This document shows, one piece after another, positions 1-9,187 of a stretch of DNA of 10,610 nt (positions are counted from its first letter, which is position 1; the number at the start of each line of letters is the position of its first letter). The stretch comes from Actinomycetota bacterium. Lineage in GTDB: Bacteria > Actinomycetota > Thermoleophilia > UBA2241. Position numbers and translations under genes: made by a program. The stretch is taken from the NCBI GenBank assembly GCA_026392265.1, contig JAPLCL010000264.1, positions 1-10,610 on the forward strand. The letters run 5' to 3'. The notes below the pieces were generated by a model. The model ran no database searches and was not told the DNA's origin. It worked only from the letters and a program-made list of their open reading frames with translations.

Positions 1-1812
1 CTGGAACACGAGATAGTGAGTAAGGTGCAGCAGCGCATCGAGAGCGCGCAGCGCCAGCTCTTCTTGCACGAGAAGCTGCGCGTGATCCGCGATGAGATCG
101 AGGAGGGCGGCGAAAGCTGCGACGAGGACACCGCCGAGTACGCGCGGATGCTGGCCGAGGGTCGCCTGTCGCCGGCCGCACACAAGCTCGTCGAACGCGA
201 GCTGCGCAAACTCCGGCAGGCGCCGCCGATGAGCCCCGAGGTCGCCGTGATCCGCGGTCTCCTCGACACGATCTTCGACCTCCCCTGGGGCGAGCTGGCG
301 CCCGCCGACGTCGACGTGGCCGCGGTTGCCAGGCATCTGGAGCGCACGCACTGCGGCCTCAAGGACGTCAAAGACCGCATCCTCGAGTATCTGGCAGTCT
401 GCAAGATGCGCGCCGAACCGGGCGCGGCTGGCGGCCGCGGCGTCGCCGCGCCGGCCGGCGCCGAGCATCCGGCCACCATCCTGTGCCTGGTCGGCCCGCC
501 CGGCACCGGCAAGAGCAGCGTGGCCCAGGCGATCGCCGACGCCTTGAGCCGGCCCTTCACGCGCATCGCTCTCGGCGGGGTGCGCGACGAAGCCGAGATC
601 CGCGGGCATCGGCGCACCTACGTCGGGGCCATGCCCGGGCGCATCCTGGAAGGCCTCGCCAAAGCCGGGGTGGACAACCCGGTGATGCTGCTCGACGAGA
701 TCGACAAGCTCGACAGCGACTGGCGCGGCAACCCCGCGGCGGCTCTCATGGAGGTCCTCGACCCGGCGCACAACACGAGCTTCCGCGACAACTACCTGGA
801 GTGCGAGTACGACCTCAGCCGCGTGTTCTTCATCGCCACCGCCAACGACGTCGAAGGCATCCCACACACCCTGTACGACCGCCTCGAAGTGATCCATCTC
901 AGCGGCTACACGCTCGCCGAGAAGCTGGCGATCGCGCGCACGCATCTCATCCCGCGGACGGCCCGAGAAAGCGGCTTGCGCCGCGGCGACGTCAAGCTGG
1001 GTCGCGGGGCCTTGCAGGCGATCGTGCGCGGCTACACGCGTGAGGCGGGCGTGCGCGAGCTGGAGCGCGCCCTGCGGCGCATCGAGCGCAAGGTGGCGCG
1101 CCGGCACCTCGAGGACGGCGTGGCGCTGCCGCTCACCGTCGCGGCCGACGATCTGCGCACGTATCTCGGCGAGGCCTTCTGGCTCGACGCCGAGTTGCGA
1201 AGCACGGCGAGGGTGGGGGAGAGCCTGGGCCTCGCCTACACCTCCGACGGCGGCGAGGTGCTCACCGTGGAGGCGATCATCGCCCGCGGCCGCGGCGAGC
1301 TGGTGCTCACCGGTCAACTCGGCGACGTCATGCAGGAGTCGGCCTCCGCGGCCTGGGGGTACCTGCTGGCCAACGTCGAGCGCGAGCCGGCGCTGCGGGC
1401 GCTGCTGCGCCGCTCACCGTACCTCACCAAGGAGGGTCTCGACCTGACGACACAGGACGTGCGCGTGCACGTGCCCGAAGGCGCCGTGCCCAAAGACGGG
1501 CCGTCCGCGGGCCTTGCCCTTGCCGTGGCGATGCTCTCGGCCCTCGGGCGCCTGCCCGTCAAGGCGCGCGTCGCGATGACCGGCGAGATCACGCTGGGCG
1601 GCCGCATCCTCCGCGTCGGCGGCCTCAAGGAGAAGCTTCTGGCCGCCTCGCGCGGCGGAATTCGCACGGTGCTGCTGCCGGGGAGCAATCGCGGCACCGT
1701 CGCCGAGCTGCCGCCCGAAGTGGTCGGCAGGCTCAAGCTTGTCTATGTAGACAAGTTTGAGGACGCGCTGCCGCATGTGTTCGGAGGGCGTCGGGCGCCC
1801 GCCGCGAGCTAG
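1..1812 (+). CDS. lon: ATP-dependent Lon protease, 5'-truncated by window edge
   Basis: Lon is a cytoplasmic AAA+ serine protease that unfolds and degrades damaged or regulatory proteins. The reading frame is open from base 1 (it begins LEHEIVSKVQQ), so the GTG at 16 is internal and the N-terminal substrate-binding domain, roughly 180-200 residues, lies upstream. About 603 residues are visible. Numbering from the GTG, the coiled-coil end of the N-domain occupies about 1-70. The Walker A motif GPPGTGKS is at 160-167 and the Walker B motif VMLLDEID at 223-230. The ATAN sensor lies near 274-277 and the sensor-2 region YTREAGVRELER at 340-351. The protease domain carries the Ser-Lys dyad: S497 in PKDGPSAG and K538 in VGGLKEK. 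Both ATPase and protease centres are intact, so the enzyme should be active. One oddity is an Ala/Gly/Pro-rich stretch (about 134-153), some 16 residues longer than in E. coli Lon, just before Walker A. The family assignment is secure. Confidence 0.97.
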   Translation: MEHEIVSKVQQRIESAQRQLFLHEKLRVIRDEIEEGGESCDEDTAEYARMLAEGRLSPAAHKLVERELRKLRQAPPMSPEVAVIRGLLDTIFDLPWGELAPADVDVAAVARHLERTHCGLKDVKDRILEYLAVCKMRAEPGAAGGRGVAAPAGAEHPATILCLVGPPGTGKSSVAQAIADALSRPFTRIALGGVRDEAEIRGHRRTYVGAMPGRILEGLAKAGVDNPVMLLDEIDKLDSDWRGNPAAALMEVLDPAHNTSFRDNYLECEYDLSRVFFIATANDVEGIPHTLYDRLEVIHLSGYTLAEKLAIARTHLIPRTARESGLRRGDVKLGRGALQAIVRGYTREAGVRELERALRRIERKVARRHLEDGVALPLTVAADDLRTYLGEAFWLDAELRSTARVGESLGLAYTSDGGEVLTVEAIIARGRGELVLTGQLGDVMQESASAAWGYLLANVEREPALRALLRRSPYLTKEGLDLTTQDVRVHVPEGAVPKDGPSAGLALAVAMLSALGRLPVKARVAMTGEITLGGRILRVGGLKEKLLAASRGGIRTVLLPGSNRGTVAELPPEVVGRLKLVYVDKFEDALPHVFGGRRAPAAS

Positions 1813-1845
1813 CTTCCGAGTGTCACGAGGCCGGGGCGCACGCCA

Positions 1846-1871
1846 CCCGATAGGCGCGCGCCTCCGTCGGG
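1846..1871. repeat. Imperfect inverted repeat between lon and the zinc-ribbon gene
   Basis: CCCGA (1846-1850) pairs with TCGGG (1867-1871). Inside it, AGGC (1852-1855) pairs with GCCT (1860-1863) around a GCGC loop; the core is the 10-bp palindrome GGCGCGCGCC. There is no U-tract, so it is not a convincing intrinsic terminator for lon, although it is the only hairpin in that gap. It abuts the TACACT hexamer at 1872, which would also suit an operator. The role is inferred. Confidence 0.35.
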
Positions 1872-1877
1872 TACACT
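1872..1877 (+). promoter_or_regulatory. Putative -10 element (TACACT) of the small zinc-ribbon gene
   Basis: TACACT matches the housekeeping -10 consensus at four of six bases and lies 44 nt before the ATG at 1921. No good -35 hexamer is visible 16-18 bp upstream, where the inverted repeat lies. It is supported mainly by its resemblance to the TATACT and TATACA elements in the other intergenic gaps of this window. Confidence 0.4.
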
Positions 1878-1920
1878 CAGCCAGACGTTAGTGGACATCC
1901 GCTTCCAAGGAGCACAGAAG

Positions 1921-2118
1921 ATGAGCGAGGAACACCACCATCACAACCATCAGACTCCCGGTTCAGAGCTCGAACCGGCGGTCGACGCCGGCGGCGGCCA
2001 GCTCGAGCAGCATTGCTCGCAGTGTGGAGTCGGTATCGAAGGGTCCGACGAGTTCTGCCAGGTATGTGCCATCGAGTCGAGCGGCGGCGAAGCGCCGCCG
2101 CCTGCCGACGGCGCCTGA
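1921..2118 (+). CDS. Small His-rich single zinc-ribbon protein (65 aa), function unknown
   Basis: I do not recognise a named family. The 65-residue product has a natural histidine cluster near its N-terminus (residues 5-8 and 10), an acidic Gly/Pro-rich linker, and one four-cysteine zinc ribbon: C32-x2-C35 and C46-x2-C49 in CSQCGVGIEGSDEFCQVC. The tail is Ala/Pro-rich. It has no signal peptide or membrane segment, so it is probably a soluble metal-binding protein. The start is placed at ATG 1921 because AAGGAG (1907-1912) sits 8 nt upstream. A longer GTG start at 1891 would place that Shine-Dalgarno inside the gene. It has its own -10 element and a strong terminator, so it appears to be transcribed alone between lon and valS. 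It could be a zinc-binding adaptor or a metal buffer; neither is shown. Confidence 0.75.
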   Translation: MSEEHHHHNHQTPGSELEPAVDAGGGQLEQHCSQCGVGIEGSDEFCQVCAIESSGGEAPPPADGA

Positions 2119-2157
2119 GGCGTCGCGGCCCGTCGGGGCCGAGCCGAACGTACGAGG

Positions 2158-2193
2158 AAACGGAGGGGCGGCGGGCGCGCCGCCCCTCCGTTT
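2158..2193 (+). terminator. Strong intrinsic terminator after the zinc-ribbon gene
   Basis: A perfect 15-bp stem is formed by 2158-2172 and 2179-2193, starting AAACGGAGGGG and ending CCCCTCCGTTT. It closes on a 6-nt GC-rich loop, inside which one more G-C pair can form. G2157-C2194 extends the stem by another pair. The A-run on the left and T-run on the right mean it can work in both directions. It separates the small gene from the valS promoter. Confidence 0.85.
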
Positions 2194-2233
2194 CTGTGGC
2201 GGCGTGAGGGCGGCCGTGCCGAAGGGCGGGCGC

Positions 2234-2263
2234 TCGGCAGCGCCGCCCGCCTCCCGCTATACT
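2234..2263 (+). promoter_or_regulatory. Putative housekeeping promoter of valS-folC
   Basis: TCGGCA (2234-2239, four of six against TTGACA) and TATACT (2258-2263, five of six against TATAAT) are separated by 18 bp. It lies directly after the terminator and 77 nt upstream of the valS ATG. I looked for a T-box leader, common on synthetase genes, and found neither room nor the conserved antiterminator sequence. Confidence 0.6.
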
Positions 2264-2340
2264 GTCGCGTGGCCACGGGCGCTCGTCGCCTTGCCCGCGG
2301 TCGTACGGCTCACGTCATCATCCGCCAGTACTGAGGCCCC

Positions 2341-4965
<2,625 letters not shown>

Positions 4966-4995
4966 GCCCGGCGCCGTGAGCGGCGGGGGGGGCTC

Positions 4996-6336
4996 GTGAG
5001 CGCCGGCGTCCCCGCGTGGGCCGCCTACCTCGAGTCGCTGGCCGCGTTCGGCATGCGGCCGGGCCTGGAACGCGTGAGCGCGCTGCTGGACGTGCTGGGC
5101 CGTCCGCAGGACGCCTACCGCGTCATCCACATCGTCGGGACAAACGGCAAGTCCTCCACCACGCGGTACTGCGAGGCGCTGCTGCGCGCCCACGGCCGGC
5201 GCGCCGGCGCGTATCTCTCGCCGCACATCTCGGGCTGGACCGAGCGCGTCGTGGTGGACGGGCGCCCCGTGGATGAGGCCGTGTTCGCCGCCTGCGTGAA
5301 TGCTGTTCGCGCGGCCACGGAAGCGCTGCCGGAGGACGTGGGGGAGACCACGCAGTTCGAGGTGCTGACGGTCGCCGCGCTGCTGGCCATGGCCGAGAGC
5401 GGGGTGGAGGTCGCCGCGCTCGAGGCCGGCCTCGGCGGTCGCCTCGACGCGACGAATGTCGTCGACGCGCCGCTCGTCGTGCTCACCAACATCGCCCTTG
5501 AGCATACGGAGGTGCTGGGCGACACGCGCGCGCTGATCTTCGCGGAGAAAGCGGCGGTCATCAAGGGCGGCGATGCGGTGTTCGGCGCGCTTGACGGGCT
5601 TGAGCGAGAAGCACGCCGGGTCTGCTCCGCCGCCGGCGCTCGCCCCTATTTCCTGCGCGAAGAGACGGCTGGCGCCGAGGGAGAGGCTCTTCAGCTGGGA
5701 GATGTGTCTGTGGCCGGCTCCCCTGGGGACTTCAGGGTGGCGCTCGTGGTCGACGGCGCGCGTGAGGAGTGGGCCGGCCTCAGCGTACCGACGCCGGCCC
5801 TGTATCAGGTGGCGAACGCCGGCCTGGCCGTGGTGGCCGTGCGGCTGCTTCTGGGCCGGCTGGACGAGGTCGCTGCGCGAGAGGCGCTGGCCGCGACGGC
5901 TGTGCCCGGCCGTCTGCAGAAGGTCGGCGAGCGCCCCCTGGTGCTGGCCGACGGTGCGCACAATCCCGACGGCGTGCGCGCGCTCGCCCGGAGCCTGGCG
6001 GCCGTGGCCGTCCCCAAACCCACCGTGGGCGTGCTCGCGATCATGCGCGACAAAGGCTACGAGGAGATGCTCGAGTGCTTCATCCCACTACTCGACGCAG
6101 TGGTGTGCACGCAGGCGAGCGAGCCGCGGAGCCTCACGGCCGAGGAGCTGGCCGCCGCCCTGCGGACGGCGGCCGTCCACCTTGGCGGCCCGCTGCCCGA
6201 GGTCCGCGTGGCTGCGGATCCCCATGTGGCGGTGGCCCTGGCGCGCGCCTCAGCGGGGCCCGGAGGGTCCGTCCTGATCGGCGGTTCCCTCTACCTGCTG
6301 GAGGACCTGCACGACCTGCTCGCAAGTCTGGGCTGA
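4996..6336 (+). CDS. folC: Bifunctional folylpolyglutamate synthase / dihydrofolate synthase
   Basis: FolC is a Mur-ligase-fold enzyme that adds glutamate to dihydropteroate and/or to folates using ATP, keeping folates in the cell. The product has 446 residues, a normal length. The P-loop is HIVGTNGKSSTTR (45-57), with Ser where most FolC proteins have Gly (GTNGKGS). LSPHISGWTERV follows as the substrate loop. The family signature EAGLGGRLDATN lies in the central domain, and the C-terminal Mur-type domain carries PGRLQ followed by LADGAHNPDG. Translation probably starts at GTG 4996, preceded by a G-run (4985-4992) that can act as a Shine-Dalgarno sequence. Proximity to valS indicates co-transcription, as in many Actinomycetota. 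Whether it has both activities cannot be told from the sequence. Confidence 0.95.
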   Translation: MSAGVPAWAAYLESLAAFGMRPGLERVSALLDVLGRPQDAYRVIHIVGTNGKSSTTRYCEALLRAHGRRAGAYLSPHISGWTERVVVDGRPVDEAVFAACVNAVRAATEALPEDVGETTQFEVLTVAALLAMAESGVEVAALEAGLGGRLDATNVVDAPLVVLTNIALEHTEVLGDTRALIFAEKAAVIKGGDAVFGALDGLEREARRVCSAAGARPYFLREETAGAEGEALQLGDVSVAGSPGDFRVALVVDGAREEWAGLSVPTPALYQVANAGLAVVAVRLLLGRLDEVAAREALAATAVPGRLQKVGERPLVLADGAHNPDGVRALARSLAAVAVPKPTVGVLAIMRDKGYEEMLECFIPLLDAVVCTQASEPRSLTAEELAAALRTAAVHLGGPLPEVRVAADPHVAVALARASAGPGGSVLIGGSLYLLEDLHDLLASLG

Positions 6337-6353
6337 GCTCGATTCTGGTCCGG

Positions 6354-6381
6354 TTGTCGGCCAAAGTGCGTCGGATATACT
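6354..6381 (+). promoter_or_regulatory. Putative promoter of the membrane peptide-SDR-ndk-maf gene group
   Basis: TTGTCG (6354-6359, four of six against TTGACA) and TATACT (6376-6381) are 16 bp apart in the 68-nt gap after folC. They lie 23 nt upstream of the ATG at 6405, giving a very short leader. No terminator is visible between folC and this element, so some read-through from valS-folC is likely. Confidence 0.6.
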
Positions 6382-6404
6382 GACCCAAACTCGTGGAGGG
6401 TCGA

Positions 6405-6551
6405 ATGGCACAGAAGAAGGCGCACCCGGCCGTGCGGTTCCTGGTCGCGTTTCTTATCGTGATCGCGGTCGCGTTCGTGGCTTTCTTCGTCGGCTACCTC
6501 CTGGGCATGCGCATCGCCGTGGTGCCGCTCCCGTTCGCGGGTATGCTCTAG
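6405..6551 (+). CDS. Single-pass membrane peptide (48 aa), function unknown
   Basis: This short gene has a good Shine-Dalgarno (GGAGG, 6395-6399, 5 nt before the ATG) and a promoter-like element directly upstream. The 48-residue product has a basic N-terminus (MAQKKAHPAVR), then one hydrophobic helix from about residue 12 to 34 containing a Gly-Tyr-Leu-Leu-Gly-Met stretch, then a short tail ending PLPFAGML. The positive N-terminus suggests that end stays inside the cell. In Streptomyces-type Actinomycetota the slot between folC and ndk holds a longer DUF4233 membrane protein; this peptide occupies the same slot but shows no similarity I can recognise. It lies 47 nt before the oxidoreductase gene and is probably co-transcribed with it. 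No function can be assigned. Confidence 0.7.
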   Translation: MAQKKAHPAVRFLVAFLIVIAVAFVAFFVGYLLGMRIAVVPLPFAGML

Positions 6552-6598
6552 GTGTTCCCCTTGTCAGGCGGGGCCACGAGCGACCACAGGAGACACCG

Positions 6599-8119
6599 AT
6601 GAGCACAGGCGACACTGTCGCGTCATCGCAGAAATCCGGCGAACGAGTCATCCTCGTCTCCGGGGCGACGGGGTATGTGGGCGGCCGGCTGGTGCCGCGG
6701 CTGCTGGCCGCGGATCACCGCGTGCGCTGCCTGGTCCGCGACCCCTCCCGCCTCCAGGGTCGCGACTGGTTGACCCACGTCGAAGTGGCGACCGGCGACG
6801 TGCTGCGGCCGGCCGGTCTCGCCGAGGCCTTTGCCGGCGTCGAGGTCGCCTATTACCTCATCCACAGTATGGCCGGCGGCAGTGGCTTCCACGAGCGCGA
6901 TGTCGTGGCGGCGAGGGCCTTTGCCGACGCCGCCGCCGACGCCGGCGTCAGCCGGATCGTCTATCTTGGTGGCCTCGGTGACCCCGAAGCGGACATCTCC
7001 GACCATCTGCGCTCGCGCCACGACACCGGCGATGCACTCCGTGAAGCCGGCGTGCCGGTCACCGAGTTCCGCGCCGCCGTCGTCGTGGGGTCCGGGAGCA
7101 TCTCCTTCGAGATGATCCGCTACCTCACTGAGCGTCTGCCCGTGATGATCTGCCCGAAATGGGTCTACACGAAGGTGCAGCCCATCGGTGTGGACGACCT
7201 GCTGCGGTACCTCGTGGAGGCGTTGGACGTGCCCGAGAGCGCCGCTCGCGTTATCGAGGTGGGCGGCTCCGACGTGCGCACCTACGGCGACATGATGCTC
7301 GGCTACGCTCAGGCACGCGGTCTGCGGCGGCGCCTGCAGCCTGTGCCGGTGCTCACCCCCGTGCTGTCGTCGTACTGGGTCCATCTCGTGACCCCTATCC
7401 CCTCGACCATCGCACGGCCGCTCATCGAGGGTCTCAGCAGCGAGGTCATCGTGCGCGACGATGCGGCGCACCGCCTGTTTCCGCAGATCCACCCGGTCGA
7501 CTACATGACCGCGGTGCGCGCCGCCGTCGCGACTCTCGAGAGCGGCGACGTCGAGACGTCCTGGGCGGATGCTCTTGTGACCAGCGGCCGCGACTCGACC
7601 CCAAAGGTGCTCACGCAACAGGCGGGCATGATGATCGAGCGCCGCCGGCAGCAGGTCGCCGCCGATCCGGCGGACGTCTTCGCCGTCTGCATGGGCATCG
7701 GCGGCGAGCACGGCTATGGCTACGCCGACTGGACCTGGGAGGTACGGGGGGCGATCGACCGCCTGGTCGGCGGCGTCGGGCTGCGCCGCGGTCGCCGCGA
7801 CCCCCGGGAGCTTCGCGTCGGCGATGCCCTCGATTTCTGGCGCGTGGAAGCCGTCGAGCCGGCACGGCTGCTGCGCCTGCGTGCCGAGATGAAGGTACCC
7901 GGCCGCGCCTGGCTGCAGTTCGAGACGTTGCCGCAGGCGGGCGGTACGTTGCTCGTGCAGACGGCCTACTTCGCGCCCAGGGGCTTGCCCGGCCTGCTCT
8001 ACTGGTACTCCCTGTACCCTGTCCACAGCGCGATATTCTCGGGTATGATTGCGGCGCTGGCCGCCGCGGCCAGCCGGCCGGCCGGGCGCCACGGGGGCGT
8101 CGCGTCAGAGAGTCAGTAA
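6599..8119 (+). CDS. NAD(P)-binding SDR-type oxidoreductase with C-terminal DUF2867 domain
   Basis: The 506-residue product has two parts. Residues about 16-310 form an atypical (NmrA/YbjT-like) short-chain dehydrogenase domain. It has the Rossmann motif SGATGYVGGR (glycines at 22, 25 and 28), AYYLIHSM (84-91), and VYLGGLGD (121-128) in place of the usual YxxxK active-site stretch. Residues about 345-490 form a DUF2867 domain, recognisable from the RRGRRDPRELRVGDALDFWRV region (395-415), a hydrophobic core, and the near-terminal LLYWYSLYPVHSAIFSGM. The fusion is widespread in Actinobacteria and other phyla, and its substrate is unknown. The domain-order reading comes from family memory. ATG 6599 is chosen for AGGAG (6588-6592) 6 nt upstream. 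It probably binds NAD(P)H or NAD(P)+ in the cytoplasm and may be membrane-associated through its C-terminus. Confidence 0.88.
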   Translation: MSTGDTVASSQKSGERVILVSGATGYVGGRLVPRLLAADHRVRCLVRDPSRLQGRDWLTHVEVATGDVLRPAGLAEAFAGVEVAYYLIHSMAGGSGFHERDVVAARAFADAAADAGVSRIVYLGGLGDPEADISDHLRSRHDTGDALREAGVPVTEFRAAVVVGSGSISFEMIRYLTERLPVMICPKWVYTKVQPIGVDDLLRYLVEALDVPESAARVIEVGGSDVRTYGDMMLGYAQARGLRRRLQPVPVLTPVLSSYWVHLVTPIPSTIARPLIEGLSSEVIVRDDAAHRLFPQIHPVDYMTAVRAAVATLESGDVETSWADALVTSGRDSTPKVLTQQAGMMIERRRQQVAADPADVFAVCMGIGGEHGYGYADWTWEVRGAIDRLVGGVGLRRGRRDPRELRVGDALDFWRVEAVEPARLLRLRAEMKVPGRAWLQFETLPQAGGTLLVQTAYFAPRGLPGLLYWYSLYPVHSAIFSGMIAALAAAASRPAGRHGGVASESQ

Positions 8120-8182
8120 GCGGTCGCCATCCCGGCGAGATGCCGCGCGCGTTTTCGTCGATGTGCTCCTGAGGAGGAGACG

Positions 8183-8707
8183 TTGCCTCACTGGGTCCTC
8201 GCAGTAGCGGCGAGCAGCGACAGCAATCCGTTCCAGTCGGTCCTCGACTTCTTCAAGTCACCGACGTTCCACTTCATCACCCTGATGTTCTACTTCCTGC
8301 TCGCCGTGCTCTGGCTCGCCTGCGCCTACTGGGTGTTCAAGGACGCACGCCGGCGCGTCGACGACAAGATCATCCTCGCCGTCTGCGTGCTCACCGGCCT
8401 GGTGTTCGGGCCGCTGGGCCTCATCGTCTACGCCATCGTGCGGCCGCCCGCTCTTCTCGCCGATCGTCGTGAGCAGGAGCTCGAGATGCAGATGATGGAG
8501 CAGCGCCTGGGCGAAGAGTCGCGCTGCTCGTTCTGTAAGACGCCGGTGCGCGACGACTACCTCGTGTGCCCCACCTGCGGGCGCCGGCTGCGCACTACCT
8601 GTGCCTCGTGCCACAAGCCCATCGAGCCGAGCTGGCGGGTTTGCCCATACTGCGAGGCCGATGTCCACGGCGCCATGCCTCCGGTATCCGTCTACGACCG
8701 CGCCTGA
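8183..8707 (+). CDS. Membrane-anchored double-zinc-ribbon protein (174 aa), function unknown
   Basis: Residues about 30-51 and 63-86 are hydrophobic and likely form two membrane helices joined by a short basic loop (FKDARRRVDDK). A charged, probably helical linker follows (about 90-113). The C-terminal part is a double zinc ribbon with eight cysteines in four CxxC pairs: 115/118, 129/132, 140/143 and 154/157. With an even number of helices, the N-terminus and zinc ribbons should face the same side, probably the cytoplasm. Translation most likely starts at TTG 8183, since a strong GAGGAGGAG (8171-8179) ends 3 nt upstream and no in-frame ATG occurs until residue 38, inside the first helix. It lies 63 nt after the SDR gene and 66 nt before ndk. 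Such proteins are usually annotated 'zinc ribbon domain-containing protein'; its role is unknown. Confidence 0.82.
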   Translation: MPHWVLAVAASSDSNPFQSVLDFFKSPTFHFITLMFYFLLAVLWLACAYWVFKDARRRVDDKIILAVCVLTGLVFGPLGLIVYAIVRPPALLADRREQELEMQMMEQRLGEESRCSFCKTPVRDDYLVCPTCGRRLRTTCASCHKPIEPSWRVCPYCEADVHGAMPPVSVYDRA

Positions 8708-8734
8708 GTGCCGCCCGTCCACTGAGCCCGATCC

Positions 8735-8749
8735 GCGGCGCTTCGCCGC
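8735..8749 (+). promoter_or_regulatory. Small GC hairpin upstream of ndk
   Basis: GCGGCG (8735-8740) and CGCCGC (8744-8749) are perfect complements around a CTT loop, 11 nt before the ndk Shine-Dalgarno. There is no U-tract, so it is not a standard terminator. It could be an mRNA stability or processing element, or chance in GC-rich DNA. Confidence 0.25.
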
Positions 8750-8773
8750 TGCGGCTTTCCAGGAGGAGCTCCA

Positions 8774-9187
8774 ATGGATCGCACGTTCGTCATGGTCAAG
8801 CCCAACGGCGTCGCTCGCGGCCTCGTCGGCGAGGTCGTCGCGCGCTTCGAGCGCCGTGGCTTCACACTTCGAGGCATGAAGGCGCTGCGCATCGACCGCG
8901 AGCTCGCCGAGCGGCACTACGCCGAACACATCGGCAAGCCGTTCTTCGAGCCGCTGGCCGCGTTCATCACCTCCGGCCCGGTCGTGGCCATGGTATGGGA
9001 GGGCCGCGACGCCGTCGCCGTGGCGCGTGCCATGATGGGCGTCACCGACTCTGCGCAGGCCGCGCCGGGCACCATCCGCGGCGACTTCTCGCTGAGCAAA
9101 GAAGAGAATGTGGTGCACGGCTCAGATGGCCTCGAGAGCGCGGCCCGCGAGATCGGGCTCTTCTTCCGTGAGGACGAGCTCGTCTAG
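8774..9187 (+). CDS. ndk: Nucleoside diphosphate kinase
   Basis: Ndk transfers the terminal phosphate of ATP to other nucleoside diphosphates through a phospho-histidine, balancing NTP and dNTP pools in the cytoplasm. At 137 residues it is of standard length. It opens with MDRTFVMVKPNGVARGL (family consensus KPDGV, here Asn for Asp). The nucleotide-binding segment APGTIRGDF is at 97-105. The active-site histidine is H115 in NVVHGSDG. ATG 8774 has an excellent Shine-Dalgarno, AGGAGGAG at 8761-8768, 5 nt upstream. Its stop overlaps the start of maf by 20 nt, so the two nucleotide-metabolism genes are probably translationally coupled. Its position two genes before mreB matches the usual actinobacterial order. 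Confidence 0.98.
   Translation: MDRTFVMVKPNGVARGLVGEVVARFERRGFTLRGMKALRIDRELAERHYAEHIGKPFFEPLAAFITSGPVVAMVWEGRDAVAVARAMMGVTDSAQAAPGTIRGDFSLSKEENVVHGSDGLESAAREIGLFFREDELV

Noticed and set aside
1891..1920. Upstream GTG start extending the zinc-ribbon protein by 10 residues
   Set aside because: The only good Shine-Dalgarno (1907-1912) would lie inside the extension; ATG 1921 is correctly spaced from it.
2264..2340. T-box or other riboswitch in the valS leader
   Set aside because: The leader is only 77 nt and I see neither a T-box consensus nor a specifier/antiterminator arrangement.
6623..8092. Long 489-codon open frame on the - strand opposite the SDR/DUF2867 gene
   Set aside because: Same composition signature, no ribosome binding site or family motif, and full overlap with a recognisable gene.
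9108..9167. ATG 9108 as the start of maf
   Set aside because: It would embed 60 nt of maf within the ndk catalytic region, coding for residues unlike any Maf; GTG 9168 is closer to the domain.
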